In this document: positions 11,129-22,427 of the stretch, one piece after another
Layout of the letters: every line of letters starts with the position of its first letter
Numbering within the stretch: position 1 is the first letter of the stretch
Source: Polysphondylium violaceum
Taxonomy: Eukaryota > Evosea > Eumycetozoa > Dictyosteliales > Dictyosteliaceae
Assembly (NCBI GenBank): GCA_000277445.1
Contig: AJWJ01000176.1
Span: 1 to 41,260 of the forward strand
DNA length: 41,260 bases
Reading direction: 5' to 3'
Program-made: the position numbers and the translations under genes
The notes under the pieces: model-generated
Told to the model about the DNA's origin: nothing
Database searches by the model: none
The model's input: the letters and a program-made list of their open reading frames with translations, nothing else

Positions 11129-12646
11129 GAAATTGCACCAACATTTAGACTTGGTAGACAAGAAGATAGTCATGAATTTATTAGATTTGTTATTGAAGGA
11201 TTACAAAAAGTATGTTTATCAAAATATCCAAAAGGAACCATTTCACATCGTGATTCAATGACAACAGTAATTGGTAGTATCTTTGGTGGATATTTAAGAT
11301 CACAAGTTAAATGTAGTGTTTGTCAATATGAATCAAATACATTTGATCCATTTATGGACCTTAGTGTTGATCTTAATCAAGCAGATTCATTATCAAAAGC
11401 ATTGGAACACTTTGTTAAATCTGAATTATTAGATGGTTCAAACAAATATAAATGTTGTAAATGTAAAAAGCTAGTCAAGGCAACAAAAAGATTAAACATT
11501 CATATATCACCACCAGTCCTGACCATTCAGTTAAAGAGATTTAGTTGGACTGGTCGTAAAGTAAACAAACCAATTCAATTTGATCCAACATTTAATCTAT
11601 CACCTTATATGACCAGTACAAATAGTGATTCAATTTATGATTTATATGGTGTATTGGTTCATTATGGCTCATCCACTGATTCTGGTCATTATTATTGTTA
11701 TGTTAAAAATTCAAATAATATTTGGTATGGTATGGATGATGAATCTGTGAGTCAAGTTAGTCAATCAACTGTTTTATCTCAAAAAGCATATATGTTATTT
11801 TATTCAAAAAGACCATCAAAGAATCCAATTAATTCAAATACTATTATTAGTAAAATGTTTACTAATCCATCAACTGTAGCACCAATTAAAAAGAGAAAAT
11901 TGGAACAAATTCAAGACAAGATTTTAATTAATTCAAAGAAACAAAGTCAAGACACAGAAGGTGAAAAGAATGAAATATCATCAACATCACCCACTAAAAA
12001 GATTGAAAATATAGATTCCGATTCTCAAGATAAAAAAGTTGAACAAGAAATAGTTGAAAAAGTTCAAGATAAAAAAGAAGAATCAAATACAACACCAGCA
12101 CCAGTAAAACTTTGGAGTGATAAAGAAGCTTTAGATATGACTCAACAAAGTAAAAAGACCAAATATGCAATTAAAGAATTAACAAAGAAATCACAAAGCA
12201 CCTCAAATAGTGTGTGGTCAAAAGATTCACAATTTTCAGCACAAATAAGTCAATGGGAAGATATTGATGAAGAAACAAAATCAATTAGATCAGAATTATT
12301 TAAAGATGAATCAATTCAAGATAAACAACATCAAAAAGATGAATGGAATAGTCAATTTGATAAAGGTAGACAAAAGAAAGTTAAAGTTAAAAATTCATTG
12401 AAGCCATCATCTGTCAATCAATTTGAAAACCAATATAAAGCTTCTATTAAAGAAAAAGAAAATAGATTGAAATATGGTGATAATCAAAGAAAATTTGATA
12501 AAGTGTCTGCCACTGTTCAAATTAAAAAGAAAAAACAAAACTTTAAAGCTTTGTTGAAATCAAATGGTGGAATTAGTGGTGCCGATTTCTTTGGTGAAAA
12601 GAAACGTGGTGATAAACCAAATAATAAACCAAAGAAATTTGTTTAA
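10195..12646 (+). CDS. Ubiquitin-specific protease, USP36/USP42-like, 773 aa
   Basis: Exons 10195-10999 and 11130-12646, spliced in phase 1 (A + AA = Lys). The 130-nt intron is mostly an AAT array. Start chosen at the first ATG, after an A-rich leader. A low-complexity Asn/Lys/Thr N-terminus leads into the UCH catalytic domain. The Cys box is GLGNIGNTCFLNSVLQCL with the catalytic Cys about residue 204, followed by the QEDSHEF block; paired CxxC motifs (CSVCQ...CCKCKK) form the zinc-binding fingers. The His box is DSGHYYCYV with His about 455, ending AYMLFYSK. The tail is long, charged and Lys-rich, as in nucleolar USP36-type enzymes, which remove ubiquitin from ribosome-biogenesis and chromatin proteins. 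The USP36/42 assignment is inferred from that layout. Confidence 0.88.
11051..11128 (+). repeat. (AAT)n array inside the USP intron, running into its acceptor
   Basis: About 26 uninterrupted AAT/TAA units. The 3' splice site TAG at 11127-11129 is a one-base variant of the repeat unit itself. Reading through the array gives only poly-Asn or poly-Ile. Confidence 0.95.
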
Positions 12647-12770
12647 ATTTTATTTATAAATAATAATAATAATAATATTAATAGTATACAGTTAGAAATT
12701 TATTTTTTTAAATATACTGTATAGTCATCAGATATCTGGATTGTGTTATCTATTTTTATTTAATCACAAT
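12647..12770. terminator. Convergent 3' ends with a weak stem
   Basis: Short AT-rich gap between the USP and EIPR1-like stop codons. TATACAGT (12685-12692) can pair with ACTGTATA (12716-12723). Probably overlapping 3' UTRs; the stem is weak evidence of function. Confidence 0.4.
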
Positions 12771-12961
12771 TTAAATATATGTTAAAATATCAGAATATTC
12801 TTTTGGAACGTTATTCACTACAAATCTACCATCATATGATAATGATGAAAATAAAAAGTTACTTGAACTCCAACTTATATTATATACACTATCTTCATGT
12901 TCTTCATATGTTTTAATTAATTGATCTTCATTTCTTTTACTAAATATTAATATTAGTATCA

Positions 12962-13042
<81 letters not shown>

Positions 13043-14241
13043 AATAAGACCAAGTATAGTACCTAAAAAAAGTAATCCAACACAAAAAATAATAATAGTT
13101 CATAGTAAATAAAAATACTTACTTTTTCTTTTTCTGTTTTTGTTGTTGTGGCTGTTGTTCATTTGGTGATTGTTGTTTTTGTTGTTCTTCCTCTTCTTCT
13201 TTTGATAATGTATTTGTCGTATTTGCAGATGATATTGAATATACATTCCATAATTTTACAGTATTATCACTACTAGATGTAATAACTAATTGATCATGAT
13301 ATTTATTATATTTTGCACTCCATATCCAATGATTGTGACCAACAAATGTTTTAACTGGATCTTTGGTTTGTCTAGTATCCCAAAACTTTAATTTACAATC
13401 ATCACCTGCTGATAATAAATAATATGGTTTGTTTGGATTAAAATCAATATCTCTAATATGTTCTGAATGTGCATTATCAATTGAAAATGTTTCCCTATTT
13501 TTAAATAAAGGTTCATTAATATATTACTATTATTAAATATTATAAACTTTAATAGTAACGATTATTTACTTTGCATTTCTAAAATCCCAACCTTTGATAT
13601 TTGTATGATTTGCAGTTGCTAATTGATTTGAAATATTTGGATTTAAACAGCCAACAGTTAATTTTGACAAGTTTCCAAAAGTTTTAATAACCTGTTATAT
13701 TATAATGATGATTGGTTGATTATTAATAAGATACATCATTAATGTAAAATATAAACCCACTTACAGTTGGAGAATCTTTAGATGAGCCATCAATCTTTGA
13801 CCATAATCTAATATTTGTATCATCTAAAGAAACTATATAATCACTTGAGCCAGATGGATCACAAAGTATAGGTTTAATTAAACCACTATGACCCTTTAAT
13901 TCAAACAATTCCTCAATACTATCTTTTTCAGTGTCACTAATTTTCCAACAAGAAGATTTATATTCACTACCTGAATTATAAACAGTAAAGAATAAAGATT
14001 GATCAAATGGACAAGAAGTAATTGATTGTATCTCTTTGGGATGTGAAAACATTGATATAAATTTAATACCTTCACCCTCTTTAGCTTCCAACAAAGCGAT
14101 TTCATTATCTTCTCTGAGTGCTTCTGTTCCAACTAAAAATCTATTTGTATCTGCTTCTGCACTTATATGTGCCAATGCTCTGGTTTTTAATGATAAACCA
14201 TAAACATTGGTTGGTATAGTAGATTGATTTGTATTAAACAT
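12771..14241 (-). CDS. eipr1: EIPR1/TSSC1-like WD40 protein (EARP/GARP-interacting), 379 aa
   Basis: Four exons: 14241-13765, 13691-13571, 13494-13123 and 12940-12771. Introns are 73, 76 and 182 nt, and the spliced length is a multiple of three. The N-terminus ([20 protein letters not shown], then [10 protein letters not shown]) matches the EIPR1 start. Middle WD repeats include [14 protein letters not shown] and [14 protein letters not shown]. The C-terminus ([16 protein letters not shown] and [13 protein letters not shown]) is the family's diagnostic end. A Gln/Glu-rich insert lies before the last intron. EIPR1 is a beta-propeller that recruits the EARP and GARP tethering complexes in endosomal recycling and dense-core vesicle traffic; the role here is inferred. 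The last intron carries an AAT/ATT array. Confidence 0.9.
12964..13040. repeat. (AAT)n/(ATT)n array in EIPR1 intron 3
   Basis: About 25 units on the plus strand as AAT, so ATT in the sense of the gene. It lies between the donor at 13122 and the acceptor at 12941, and makes this intron (182 nt) more than twice the length of the gene's other introns. Confidence 0.95.
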
Positions 14242-14567
14242 TATAATTATTATTATTATTATTATTAAATGTTATTGTTGTGATTTGGATTTGATCAAAA
14301 TAATAATTTTAAGGTTATTATTAATAAGAATTCACACCACCAAACATATATTATCTGTTTTAAAATCAATCAAGATATCTGCAATTTTTTTTTTTGAAAT
14401 TTGAAAAAAAATTTCTATGGAAGTTCTTTTTTTTTTTTATAAGGGTTGAAAAAAAAATTTTTTTCTTTCAATTTTTTTAGAAATAATCTCTCACTATATT
14501 GTTAAATACAATTTATTATTTATATCTAAAATATAATTTGTAGTAAATCTAAAACTATATAATTCAA
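14242..14567. promoter_or_regulatory. Divergent promoter between EIPR1-like and sirtuin genes
   Basis: Contains an ATT microsatellite (14247-14266), T-rich tracts near 14386-14474, and no coding potential. Both genes start from its edges. Confidence 0.55.
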
Positions 14568-16232
14568 ATGAACAAAAGAGAAGCAGAGATAGATACAACT
14601 CAAACAGAGTTACCTCTAAAAAAATTGTAACTATTGATAACACTTTATGTGGATAAATTTTTTTGTGTGAGATTTTTCGAAAAACAAAAAATGAAAAAAA
14701 AAAAAAAAAAAAAAAAAATAACAAATGTCTAACCATTTTCAACTTTAGGAAAACAATTACAAGTCTAGAGCAATTGGATAATCTTGATGATGAAGAAGAT
14801 GTAGATGTAGAAATTGATAATGAATTAATCGAAAAATTAAACAAAGAGGGAAGAAAATATCAATTTGTTGGTGATGGTTATCAAGATGAAGATTCAGATG
14901 ATGAAGATGATGATGATGTTGACGATGATCCAGATTATACCAGCGAAGATGATGATCAAGGTAGTGCTGTCGACGATGAAGATCATTTAGATAATCTAAA
15001 TGAAATTAAAAATTTAACAAAAAAAGAATATTTTTCCAAGTGAATTCTTAAAATTACCAACGAGTTTACTTGAAACAATTAAAGAATTGGATAAAGATGA
15101 CCAAGAAGATGTTAATGATGACGATGCCCAAGAAGTACATAGTAATAGTAATAATAATCAAGATTCATCGTCGGAATATGAATCAAATACATTTAATACA
15201 GATGAAGAAAATATAGAATTAGTAGCTAGAAGTTTTATTTATAAATACATACAAGAGAAAAAAGAAAGTGGTATTGATCCAATCCATTTTACCAAAGAAA
15301 TTGGATTTAAATTGGAACTGGAATTAAATGATGATGCATGGTCGATTATTACAGCATTTTTAACTAGAAAAAAGATTGCCGTCAATTTATTTTTAAATTA
15401 TCTAAAATATAATTCATTGTCAAGACCCTATAGAAAGAAATTAGATACCATCAAATCATTTGATGACGTTGTACAATTACTAGATAAATCCAAAAATATA
15501 GTTATAATTACTGGTGCTGGTGTAAGTGTCAGTTGTGGTATTCCAGATTTTAGATCAAGAGGTGGTGTATATGATACAATAGAAAAGAAATATAATTTAC
15601 CAAGACCAGAATCATTGTTTGATATAAAATACTTGTTAAACAATCCAAAGCCATTCTTTGAATTTGCCAAAGAAATTTATCCTGGTCTTCATAAACCTTC
15701 ACCAACTCACCATTTTATAAAGGCATTAGATACCAAAGGTAAACTACTTAGAAATTATACACAAAACATTGATACACTAGAACATGTGGTAGGAATAGAT
15801 CAAGAAAAACTTGTAAATTGTCATGGTAGTTTTAAATCTGCAACATGTATAACATGTAAGCAATCTGTTGATGGTGAACACATTAGAGGTTCAATTATGA
15901 ACACTGAAATACCAATATGTAAAATTTGTAATGATGGCACTTCTTTTATGAAACCAGACATCGTGTTTTTTGGTGAAAATCTACCTTCAAGATTTGATCA
16001 ATGTGTTAGTGATGATATTCAAAAAATTGACTTATTACTAGTGATGGGTTCCTCTTTACAGGTACAACCAGTTGCTCTATTACCAGATATTTTAGATAAA
16101 AATATACCTCAAATCCTTATTAATAGAGAAGTAGTTGGTCAACCTCATGAATTTGATTATGTATATCTTGGTGATTGTGATAGTTTTGTTAAAGAAATTG
16201 AATTAAAAATGAATTGGTCTTGTTCATCATAA
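14568..16232 (+). CDS. Sir2-family NAD-dependent deacetylase (SIRT1-like core), apparent frameshift
   Basis: Exon 1 is 14568-14626 (MNKREAEIDTTQTELPLKK). The intron, 14627-14748, has a 25-A run. Exon 2 runs to 16232. A long acidic N-terminus precedes the Sir2 core: GAGVSVSCGIPDFRS (NAD pocket), TQNIDTLE, NCHGS (catalytic His), a C-x2-C...C-x2-C zinc site (CITC, CKIC), KPDIVFFGE and GSSLQVQP. Within exon 2 the frame shifts by one base at an A7 run (15019-15025): upstream the frame ends at the TGA at 15041-15043, while the following frame is clearly coding on both sides of that stop. With one A fewer the protein would be about 513 aa. This may be an assembly error, a true lesion or frameshifting. 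It is probably the counterpart of D. discoideum sir2A, which I recall being of similar length. It deacetylates histones or other proteins. Confidence 0.85.
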
Positions 16233-16269
16233 ACAATTAAAATAAATTATTTGTAAATTTAAATCTTAA

Positions 16270-16587
16270 TCAATAATGTTTATTATTATTATTATTATCA
16301 TCATCATAATTATTCTTATTTAATTTATCTATATCTATATTTTTTGTTTTCATTAAATAATTATTAATTGAATCTATTAACATTTGCTGTGATTTATAAA
16401 CGACACTATTTTTATCAGTAATTGATATTAAATCTAATAGTTGTTTATTCCTAATAAAAGTGTAAGTCATCCGTCTAATTAATAAAGTGTGTCGATTATC
16501 TCTAACGGTTACAAACATTTGCTGACATTCTTGAAAAGTAACAGTAAGAAGATGAACTTCTTTGGTTTTTTCATCAATTGAACTCAT
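16270..16587 (-). CDS. Small uncharacterised protein, 105 aa
   Basis: Intact single-exon ORF, convergent with the sirtuin and divergent from ERCC1. It begins MSSIDEKTKEVHLLTVTFQE; residues 1-85 look alpha-helical with regular hydrophobic spacing and two Cys/Met-rich turns, and the tail is Asp/Asn-rich. The varied composition of the first 85 residues, unlike homopolymer shadow ORFs, supports it being real. I do not recognise the family. The size and helical nature would suit a small subunit of a larger complex, but that is a guess. Confidence 0.6.
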   Translation of the reverse strand: MSSIDEKTKEVHLLTVTFQECQQMFVTVRDNRHTLLIRRMTYTFIRNKQLLDLISITDKNSVVYKSQQMLIDSINNYLMKTKNIDIDKLNKNNYDDDNNNNNKHY

Positions 16588-16774
16588 TTGGGATAAGATG
16601 AGTTACATAATATAGATATAGTGTAATAATCAAAAATAATAATAATGATCTCTACCTTTGATTGCACATATAAAAATTCTAATAATTTGAAAAAAAAAAC
16701 TATCAAGATTTTTTTTTTTCTTTTAAAATTGGTCATTTATTTAATCATTAAAGTTATAAACGATCACAATTTAA

Positions 16775-18142
16775 ATGAGCGATCAACAAGAATCAAAAGA
16801 TGATAAACCACCACAAGTAAAAGCAAGAAAAAGATTTGCAATTCCTACAGTGCAACAAGTTAATCAACAAACAACAAAGTTGGATCACTCTTTTTTCTAT
16901 GAAAAGAAGAAAAATGAAGAAATAGAATCAACATCGGCATCTATCGCACTAACACAAATTACACCAATATCATCAACACCAATAACTCCCATAACACCAC
17001 CAACAATACAAACACCAACAGTAACTCAATCAACATCAACAACAACAATAACAACAACGACAACAACGACAGTAAGAGATGGAAATGAAAATGGTGATTT
17101 AAATAATAATAATAATACAATACGACCAACTATAGGACCTAAAAAAAAGTTGACACTAAATATAAAAACAAGTTTAGTAGGAGTATCACCTAATCTTGCA
17201 AATCAGAATACATCAACAACAACACATGGAGGATATCAATCTAGAGTAATATATATAAATGAAAGACAAAAAGACAATTTAATTTTATCACAATTTACAA
17301 GTAATCTAAAATGGGAGATTAGAGCAAACCAAATCGCAGATTTTGTATTCTCTGGCTCATCATGTGCATTGTATTTATCACTTAGAGATTATAGATTAAA
17401 TCCTCAAACTATTGTTACTAGATCAGCATCTATACCATCTCAATTTGAATTAAAAGTATTGTTATGTCAAGTAGATGTAGAGGATTGTGTTGCATTAATA
17501 GAAGAACTTGTATGTGTAGCAATAGATATCAATATGACATTGGTACTTTCTTGGAGTTCAATAGAATCTGCTCGTTATTTAGAATCGTTTAAAACCTTTG
17601 ATTCTAAACCACCAGATTCAATAAAAGGCAAAGCTCAGCCTGCAGATCAAGGTGGTAAAACTCCAAAAGAAGAGGTGTTAACTAAAATTAAATCTGTCAA
17701 CAAAACTGATGCTGCAACCCTAGTTTCAACTTTTGGCTCAATTCAAAAAATATTTAAATGTGACAAGAATACTTTGGGAAAAATACCTGGTTTTGGTCCC
17801 GTAAAGATTAATAGTTTTCTAAATACAATACATCAACCTTTTAAAACAAATAACAATAGTAATAGTAATAATAATAATAATCCTAATATAAACAAGCCCT
17901 CACCATTTACATTATCTTTAAAACCTTCAATTACTAATTTACAAAAAAAACAAATCGAAAAACAAAATGATAGTGCAAAGAATAACCAAGAAAATGATAA
18001 TAACAACAATAACAATAATAGTCATAATAATAATAATCATAATAATAATGATAATAACAATATTGATGATGGTGGCGATGGTGATGACTTATTAGACTTT
18101 AACTTTGATGAACAAGATGATGATAATAATGAAAAAGATTAA
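16775..18142 (+). CDS. ercc1: ERCC1/Rad10 DNA excision repair protein, 455 aa
   Basis: Intronless. Residues 1-155 are low complexity (Thr/Ile/Pro and Asn runs). The Rad10/ERCC1 central domain is at about 156-275 (VIYINERQKDN, CALYLSLRDYRLNP, VLLCQVDVEDC, LVLSWS, ARYLESFK). The tandem helix-hairpin-helix domain is at about 300-355 (IKSVNKTDAATLVSTFGS, KIPGFGPVK), followed by an Asn/Asp-rich tail not found in animal ERCC1. ERCC1 pairs with XPF through the HhH region to make the structure-specific nuclease that cuts 5' of lesions in nucleotide excision repair and crosslink repair; ERCC1 itself has no active site. Closely convergent with glycogen synthase (39-bp gap). Confidence 0.95.
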   Translation: MSDQQESKDDKPPQVKARKRFAIPTVQQVNQQTTKLDHSFFYEKKKNEEIESTSASIALTQITPISSTPITPITPPTIQTPTVTQSTSTTTITTTTTTTVRDGNENGDLNNNNNTIRPTIGPKKKLTLNIKTSLVGVSPNLANQNTSTTTHGGYQSRVIYINERQKDNLILSQFTSNLKWEIRANQIADFVFSGSSCALYLSLRDYRLNPQTIVTRSASIPSQFELKVLLCQVDVEDCVALIEELVCVAIDINMTLVLSWSSIESARYLESFKTFDSKPPDSIKGKAQPADQGGKTPKEEVLTKIKSVNKTDAATLVSTFGSIQKIFKCDKNTLGKIPGFGPVKINSFLNTIHQPFKTNNNSNSNNNNNPNINKPSPFTLSLKPSITNLQKKQIEKQNDSAKNNQENDNNNNNNNSHNNNNHNNNDNNNIDDGGDGDDLLDFNFDEQDDDNNEKD

Positions 18143-18181
18143 TATATGTAAATAAAAAATAGAAAATATAATTTATTTTCT

Positions 18182-20996
18182 CTATTTTAAAAATTTAGAA
18201 GAAGGAATGGGAATTGATTTTGTAGTTGGTGAATTTGTATTATTATTATTATTATTATTATTAGTAGTAGTAGTAGCAGGAGAAGTAGCGGTAGAGTTAT
18301 TATTTTTTGGAGAAATCTTTTCAATAACAATACTACCAACATTTTTGTTTGCCAAAGTATTTGGTGCACTACCAACAACTGTACCACTATTACTAGCACT
18401 ACCAACACCAAGATTTGATAGATTAGACAATGTTTCATTAATTTTAGTTGGGGATGGAATATTTTGATTTGGATAAACTGGTGGTTTAGAAACAGTATTA
18501 CCATTACCACTTCCACTTCCACTATTTAAAGGTGCAAATTGTGTTGTTGGAGATGGAGCTGGTGTAGGTGCTGAGGGTATTACAAATGCTCCAGTTTTTT
18601 TAGTTGTTGTTGTTGATGGGGAATTTAAAGCCTCTGAAATAGAAATAGTAGTTGGTTTTTCACTATTATCAATACTATTTGATGTTACTGCTGTGGTTGT
18701 TGTCTTATTACTAAGAGAGGAACTTAAAAGGGATGTAAAAGCAGACTGTGATGGTAGAGTTGATAATGGTTCTTTAGTTGCTTCAACTGTAGAATTAGTA
18801 CCAATACTATTATTTGATACTAGCACAACAGGTGGTTTTGAAATTGAAGATGAGGATGTTGATAATGGTGAGGGAGTAGATAAGCTACTTGGTCTTGGAA
18901 TAGGAGAAGGAGAACGAACATTTGTTGTTGGTGCTGGAGGAAAAGCTCTTTCCAATGCCAAAGCTCTAGCGGTAGAATAAAATTTTCCAAGAGTTTTCCA
19001 ATCTAACAATTCAGACAATTTTTCAGTTCTATTTCTCAACTCTATTCTTTGTCTTCTGTCCAATTGACAAAACTTCCAAAGATATTCAGTCACTTGATCA
19101 ACAGACTCTTGAGGAGATTTAAATCTACGATCAACAATATAAATACCCTTACTCTCTGGATCAGCCAATCCTCTTTTCATAAAGTTGGCAAAACCGGTTA
19201 GATTACTAGTAATCGATGGTACACCCAATACAGTACATTCGGCAGGAGTATAGCCCCATGGTTCATAATAGGATACAAATACACCCAAATGACAACCTCT
19301 TACAAATTCAGTATAATCCAATGGAATGAGTGGATTTGTTGAATTTAAAAATTCTGGATGATAAATAATCTTTACCCTATCTTCTTGAGAATTAAAAAGT
19401 TTAATTTTTCTAAGATGATTTAAAATTGGATCATTAACTATATAAATAGTAAGTATGAGAAATACATTAGTATTATTAAATAGTAAATAAAGTAGTAATA
19501 TATATTTACCATCATCAACCATATTATGAGTTACAATTGGTGGAAGAGAAGGTCTTTGTTTAAGGGCAAATATTCTTCTTTTTAACATAACCAAGTCTTC
19601 TTGTTTTAATAGTTCATCAGAAGATATAATTCTACCATGACTAGTTGCTTCAAATATTCTATCGCCCATAGATTCAACAATAGAATTACAAGTTCTTCTC
19701 ATATCTTTTAAATATGATTGACCTTTTAATGATTCAACATTAAAATTATTTGTTTTTGATGGCATAATAATAAATGCTACAATGGTCATTGTTGAACCAG
19801 ATTGTTGTAATAATTTGTTTAAATTTGCCAAAGCATCTAAAAACATATCAACACCCTTATTAAAATATTCTGATCTACCTGCTGTGAAAACATAAATAGT
19901 ATTATCCAACTCAAAATCAAAATGACCATAAAAATGTCCTCTAACAAATTCATGTAATACATTCTTTATAATATATATAGGTTAATTAATATGATTAATA
20001 TCATTTTAAATTAATAAATTCTATTACTACTATACTTACTTTATATTTTGCATGTAAATTTTGAAATTCATGAAGAGCAGTAAATTGATCAAGTTTTAAA
20101 CCATTTGGTAAGATTACATCTGCTTTTCTTGATAAAATAGTTTCGGATTCAAAAGCAGTGATTTCAGAAACAGTTGTAAATACATTTGCATCGGAAGCAG
20201 ATTTCTTTTCAATCCAATGTCTATGATAGATACCTCTTTTTGAAGCTTCATAGTCCATGTTTAAATATTGCATTTGATTATATAGATCAACACCACCAGC
20301 ACTTAGATATCTACCCAATAGAGTGGCATGAGTTGTAAAAATAGTTGCAATGGGTATTTTCCATTTCTTTAGCAAAATTAAACCAATCGAAGATTGCCAT
20401 TCATGAAAGTGTGCCAAATATTTATCATTTGGGTTGGATTCTGCAAATTCCTTCAACAACAATGCAGATTGATAACCAAATACAATGGATTCATTGGCTT
20501 CAGTGTCTCCTGGTTGTTCAAATCCAGACATTAAATCCCATCTCCATTCACCCAATTTGTGCATTGAACTTTGTAAATCAATTAAAAACACTTTTGGATA
20601 GCCTTCAACCAACCATTTACCAAAATGAACATGGATGCCATACTTTTTCATCATATTATCAATCACTGGTGATGACAATGGTCCTGGAATCAATGGCTCA
20701 AACTCTGTAGCTGCTGTTTCAGGATTGTATGGACCAATCAATGCATATCTTGATTTATATTCATCAACAGTAACAGGTGCTTTAGATTTTAATACAGTGT
20801 AAATACCACCAACCTTTTTTGCTACTTCCCATCCAATATCAAACAATACTGTGTGACCACTTGATGATGATGACGACGACGATGATGTAGTGGGTGCCTC
20901 CATACTAGATGTGCTTGATGATAAACCTGTTGATCCAAAATTTAATTTATTCATATGGTTTTCTAAAAATGTAGAATTGGGTGTTCCAAATATCAT
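18182..20996 (-). CDS. glcS: Glycogen synthase (GT3 family), 888 aa
   Basis: Three exons: 20996-20040, 19963-19510 and 19437-18182; introns of 76 and 72 nt, frame kept. A Ser-rich leader precedes [20 protein letters not shown] (UDP-glucose site). Then come [59 protein letters not shown], and the catalytic C-terminal block [19 protein letters not shown]. Residues from about 610 to the end form a long Ser/Thr/Pro/Asn tail, a plausible site for regulatory phosphorylation, as in other eukaryotic glycogen synthases. The enzyme extends alpha-1,4-glucan from UDP-glucose. Glycogen turnover fuels dictyostelid development. The upstream region has a striking GT-rich block (21137-21178). Confidence 0.96.
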
Positions 20997-21529
20997 TTTT
21001 TTTTATGTAAATATTTCCTCTATAGGCTTAGAGATAATGATATAAAATGTGATAAAATAATAGTAAATATAGATAGAGTGAGATGTGACTTGTGAATAAA
21101 ATTTATCTATTGCAGTTGTTTTTATTCTATATATAATGTGTGGTGTGTGTGAATGTGTGGTGATGTGTTGTGTGTGGTTAGTTTTATTTATTTAAATAAA
21201 TCTCGTTGGACCAATTGTATGTATAAATTATGTGTGTGGGGTTTTAACAAAGAAGACTAATGGTCAAATGAAGAAGAAATCAATTGATTTTGTGGACCAA
21301 TAACCAAAATGGAAGATTAGATTTCATTTTTTTTTCAAAATAATTACATTTTTTTCAAAAATCCCATTTCATTTAGCCCACGCTCTGTTGTTTACTAAAA
21401 AAAAAATGGGAAAAAAAAAAAAAAAACGATTAAATTTTCGTCGACGAAAAAACCGAAAAAAGTCACATTTGATTTTATATATCTCTAGAGATAAAGTAAA
21501 CTTTTAGGGATTATAATAATAACGACAAT
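20997..21529. promoter_or_regulatory. Divergent promoter region glcS/nop16 with GT-rich block
   Basis: TG-repeats such as TGTGTGGTGTGTGTG run from 21137 to 21178, with a second copy at 21230-21241 (TGTGTGTGGGG). These resemble the G/T-rich sites described for the developmental G-box binding factor (GBF) of Dictyostelium. The nop16 side has A and T tracts (21330-21470). Function is inferred. Confidence 0.45.
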
Positions 21530-22292
21530 ATGCCTTTAAATAAAAAATTAAGAAAGTCAGGTGCCCTTAAAAAGAAATATAACTTTGGTAAAGCAGACCA
21601 AGAAGTACAAAAGAGATGGGATCACTCTAAAACCGCTCTAGAAAACTATTCATTGATGGGTTTAAGATTTGATAATCATAAAGATGATGCTGGTAAAAAA
21701 TCTTTGGAAAAAATGGGTTTAAAAGCTAATCCAATTCGTATGTATTAGATATATAGTAATATTGCTAGAGTTGAACGCCTCTGATCTGATATGATCTCTC
21801 TCTCCTTCTCTTTATAATTGTTTTAATATTAACTTTTTCATTAATCACACAACTATAGAACTCACAGTACCAGAAGAAGTTAAAGCTAAAGAAAGAGGAC
21901 TCTCTTTTCATGATCAACATTATATTAGAGTATTAATAATGAAATACAATGATAACTATCAACGTATGAAAATGGATCATAAATTAAACTTTTATCAAAA
22001 AACAGATTCAGAATTAGAGAAAATGGCTAAAAGATTTATTGTATTATATGGTCATCCTTTAAATTTAGATTGTAAATATCAAGAACCAGAAGCAGTAGAA
22101 ACAACAACAACCACCACAAAAGTAGTAGTAGAACAAAAACCTTTAGATGATAAAAAACCCAAAGCATTGGAAAAGAAAAAAGTATTACAAACAAAAGAAT
22201 CAACAACCACCACAAAAGTTTTAAAAAATGTAGATAAAGAACCAAAATTAGTAGTTAAAAAGAAATCAATCCCTCCAAAGAAATCAAAATAA
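21530..22292 (+). CDS. nop16: Nucleolar protein 16 (NOP16), 213 aa
   Basis: Exons 21530-21737 and 21859-22292; intron of 121 nt, phase 1. The basic N-terminus (NKKLRKSGALKKKYNFGKAD) with WDHSKTALENYSLMGL, and after the splice VPEEVKAKERGLSF and YIRVLIMKYNDNYQRMKMD with LNFYQKT, follow the Nop16 family in order. The C-terminal 70 residues are Lys/Thr/Val repeats. Nop16 joins early pre-60S ribosomal particles in the nucleolus. Confidence 0.88.
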
Positions 22293-22427
22293 TAAATATA
22301 TAATTAAATGAATATAAATAGCAGCAACAACAACAACAACAACTAAAACAAAGGAGGAGAAACATTAGGAACAAAAAGTTATTGTGTTTTTTTTATTTAT
22401 TTCGTTGTAATCTACTCCACTCTCTAC
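22293..22427. terminator. Convergent 3' flanks of nop16 and hsp20-like genes
   Basis: CAA/CAG repeats (22321-22346) and a T-tract. No stem or other feature was recognised. Confidence 0.35.

Noticed and set aside
12685-12723. Strong bidirectional terminator hairpin
   Set aside because: Only 8 bp of AT-rich pairing around a 23-nt loop; eukaryotic 3' ends do not need it.
14494-14844. Minus-strand ORF opposite the sirtuin start
   Set aside because: It is a Ser/Phe homopolymer shadow of the sirtuin exon, its A-rich intron and the promoter.
18207-18980. Plus-strand ORFs over the glycogen synthase tail
   Set aside because: Val/Leu-rich mirror of the Ser/Thr/Asn-rich C-terminus on the other strand.
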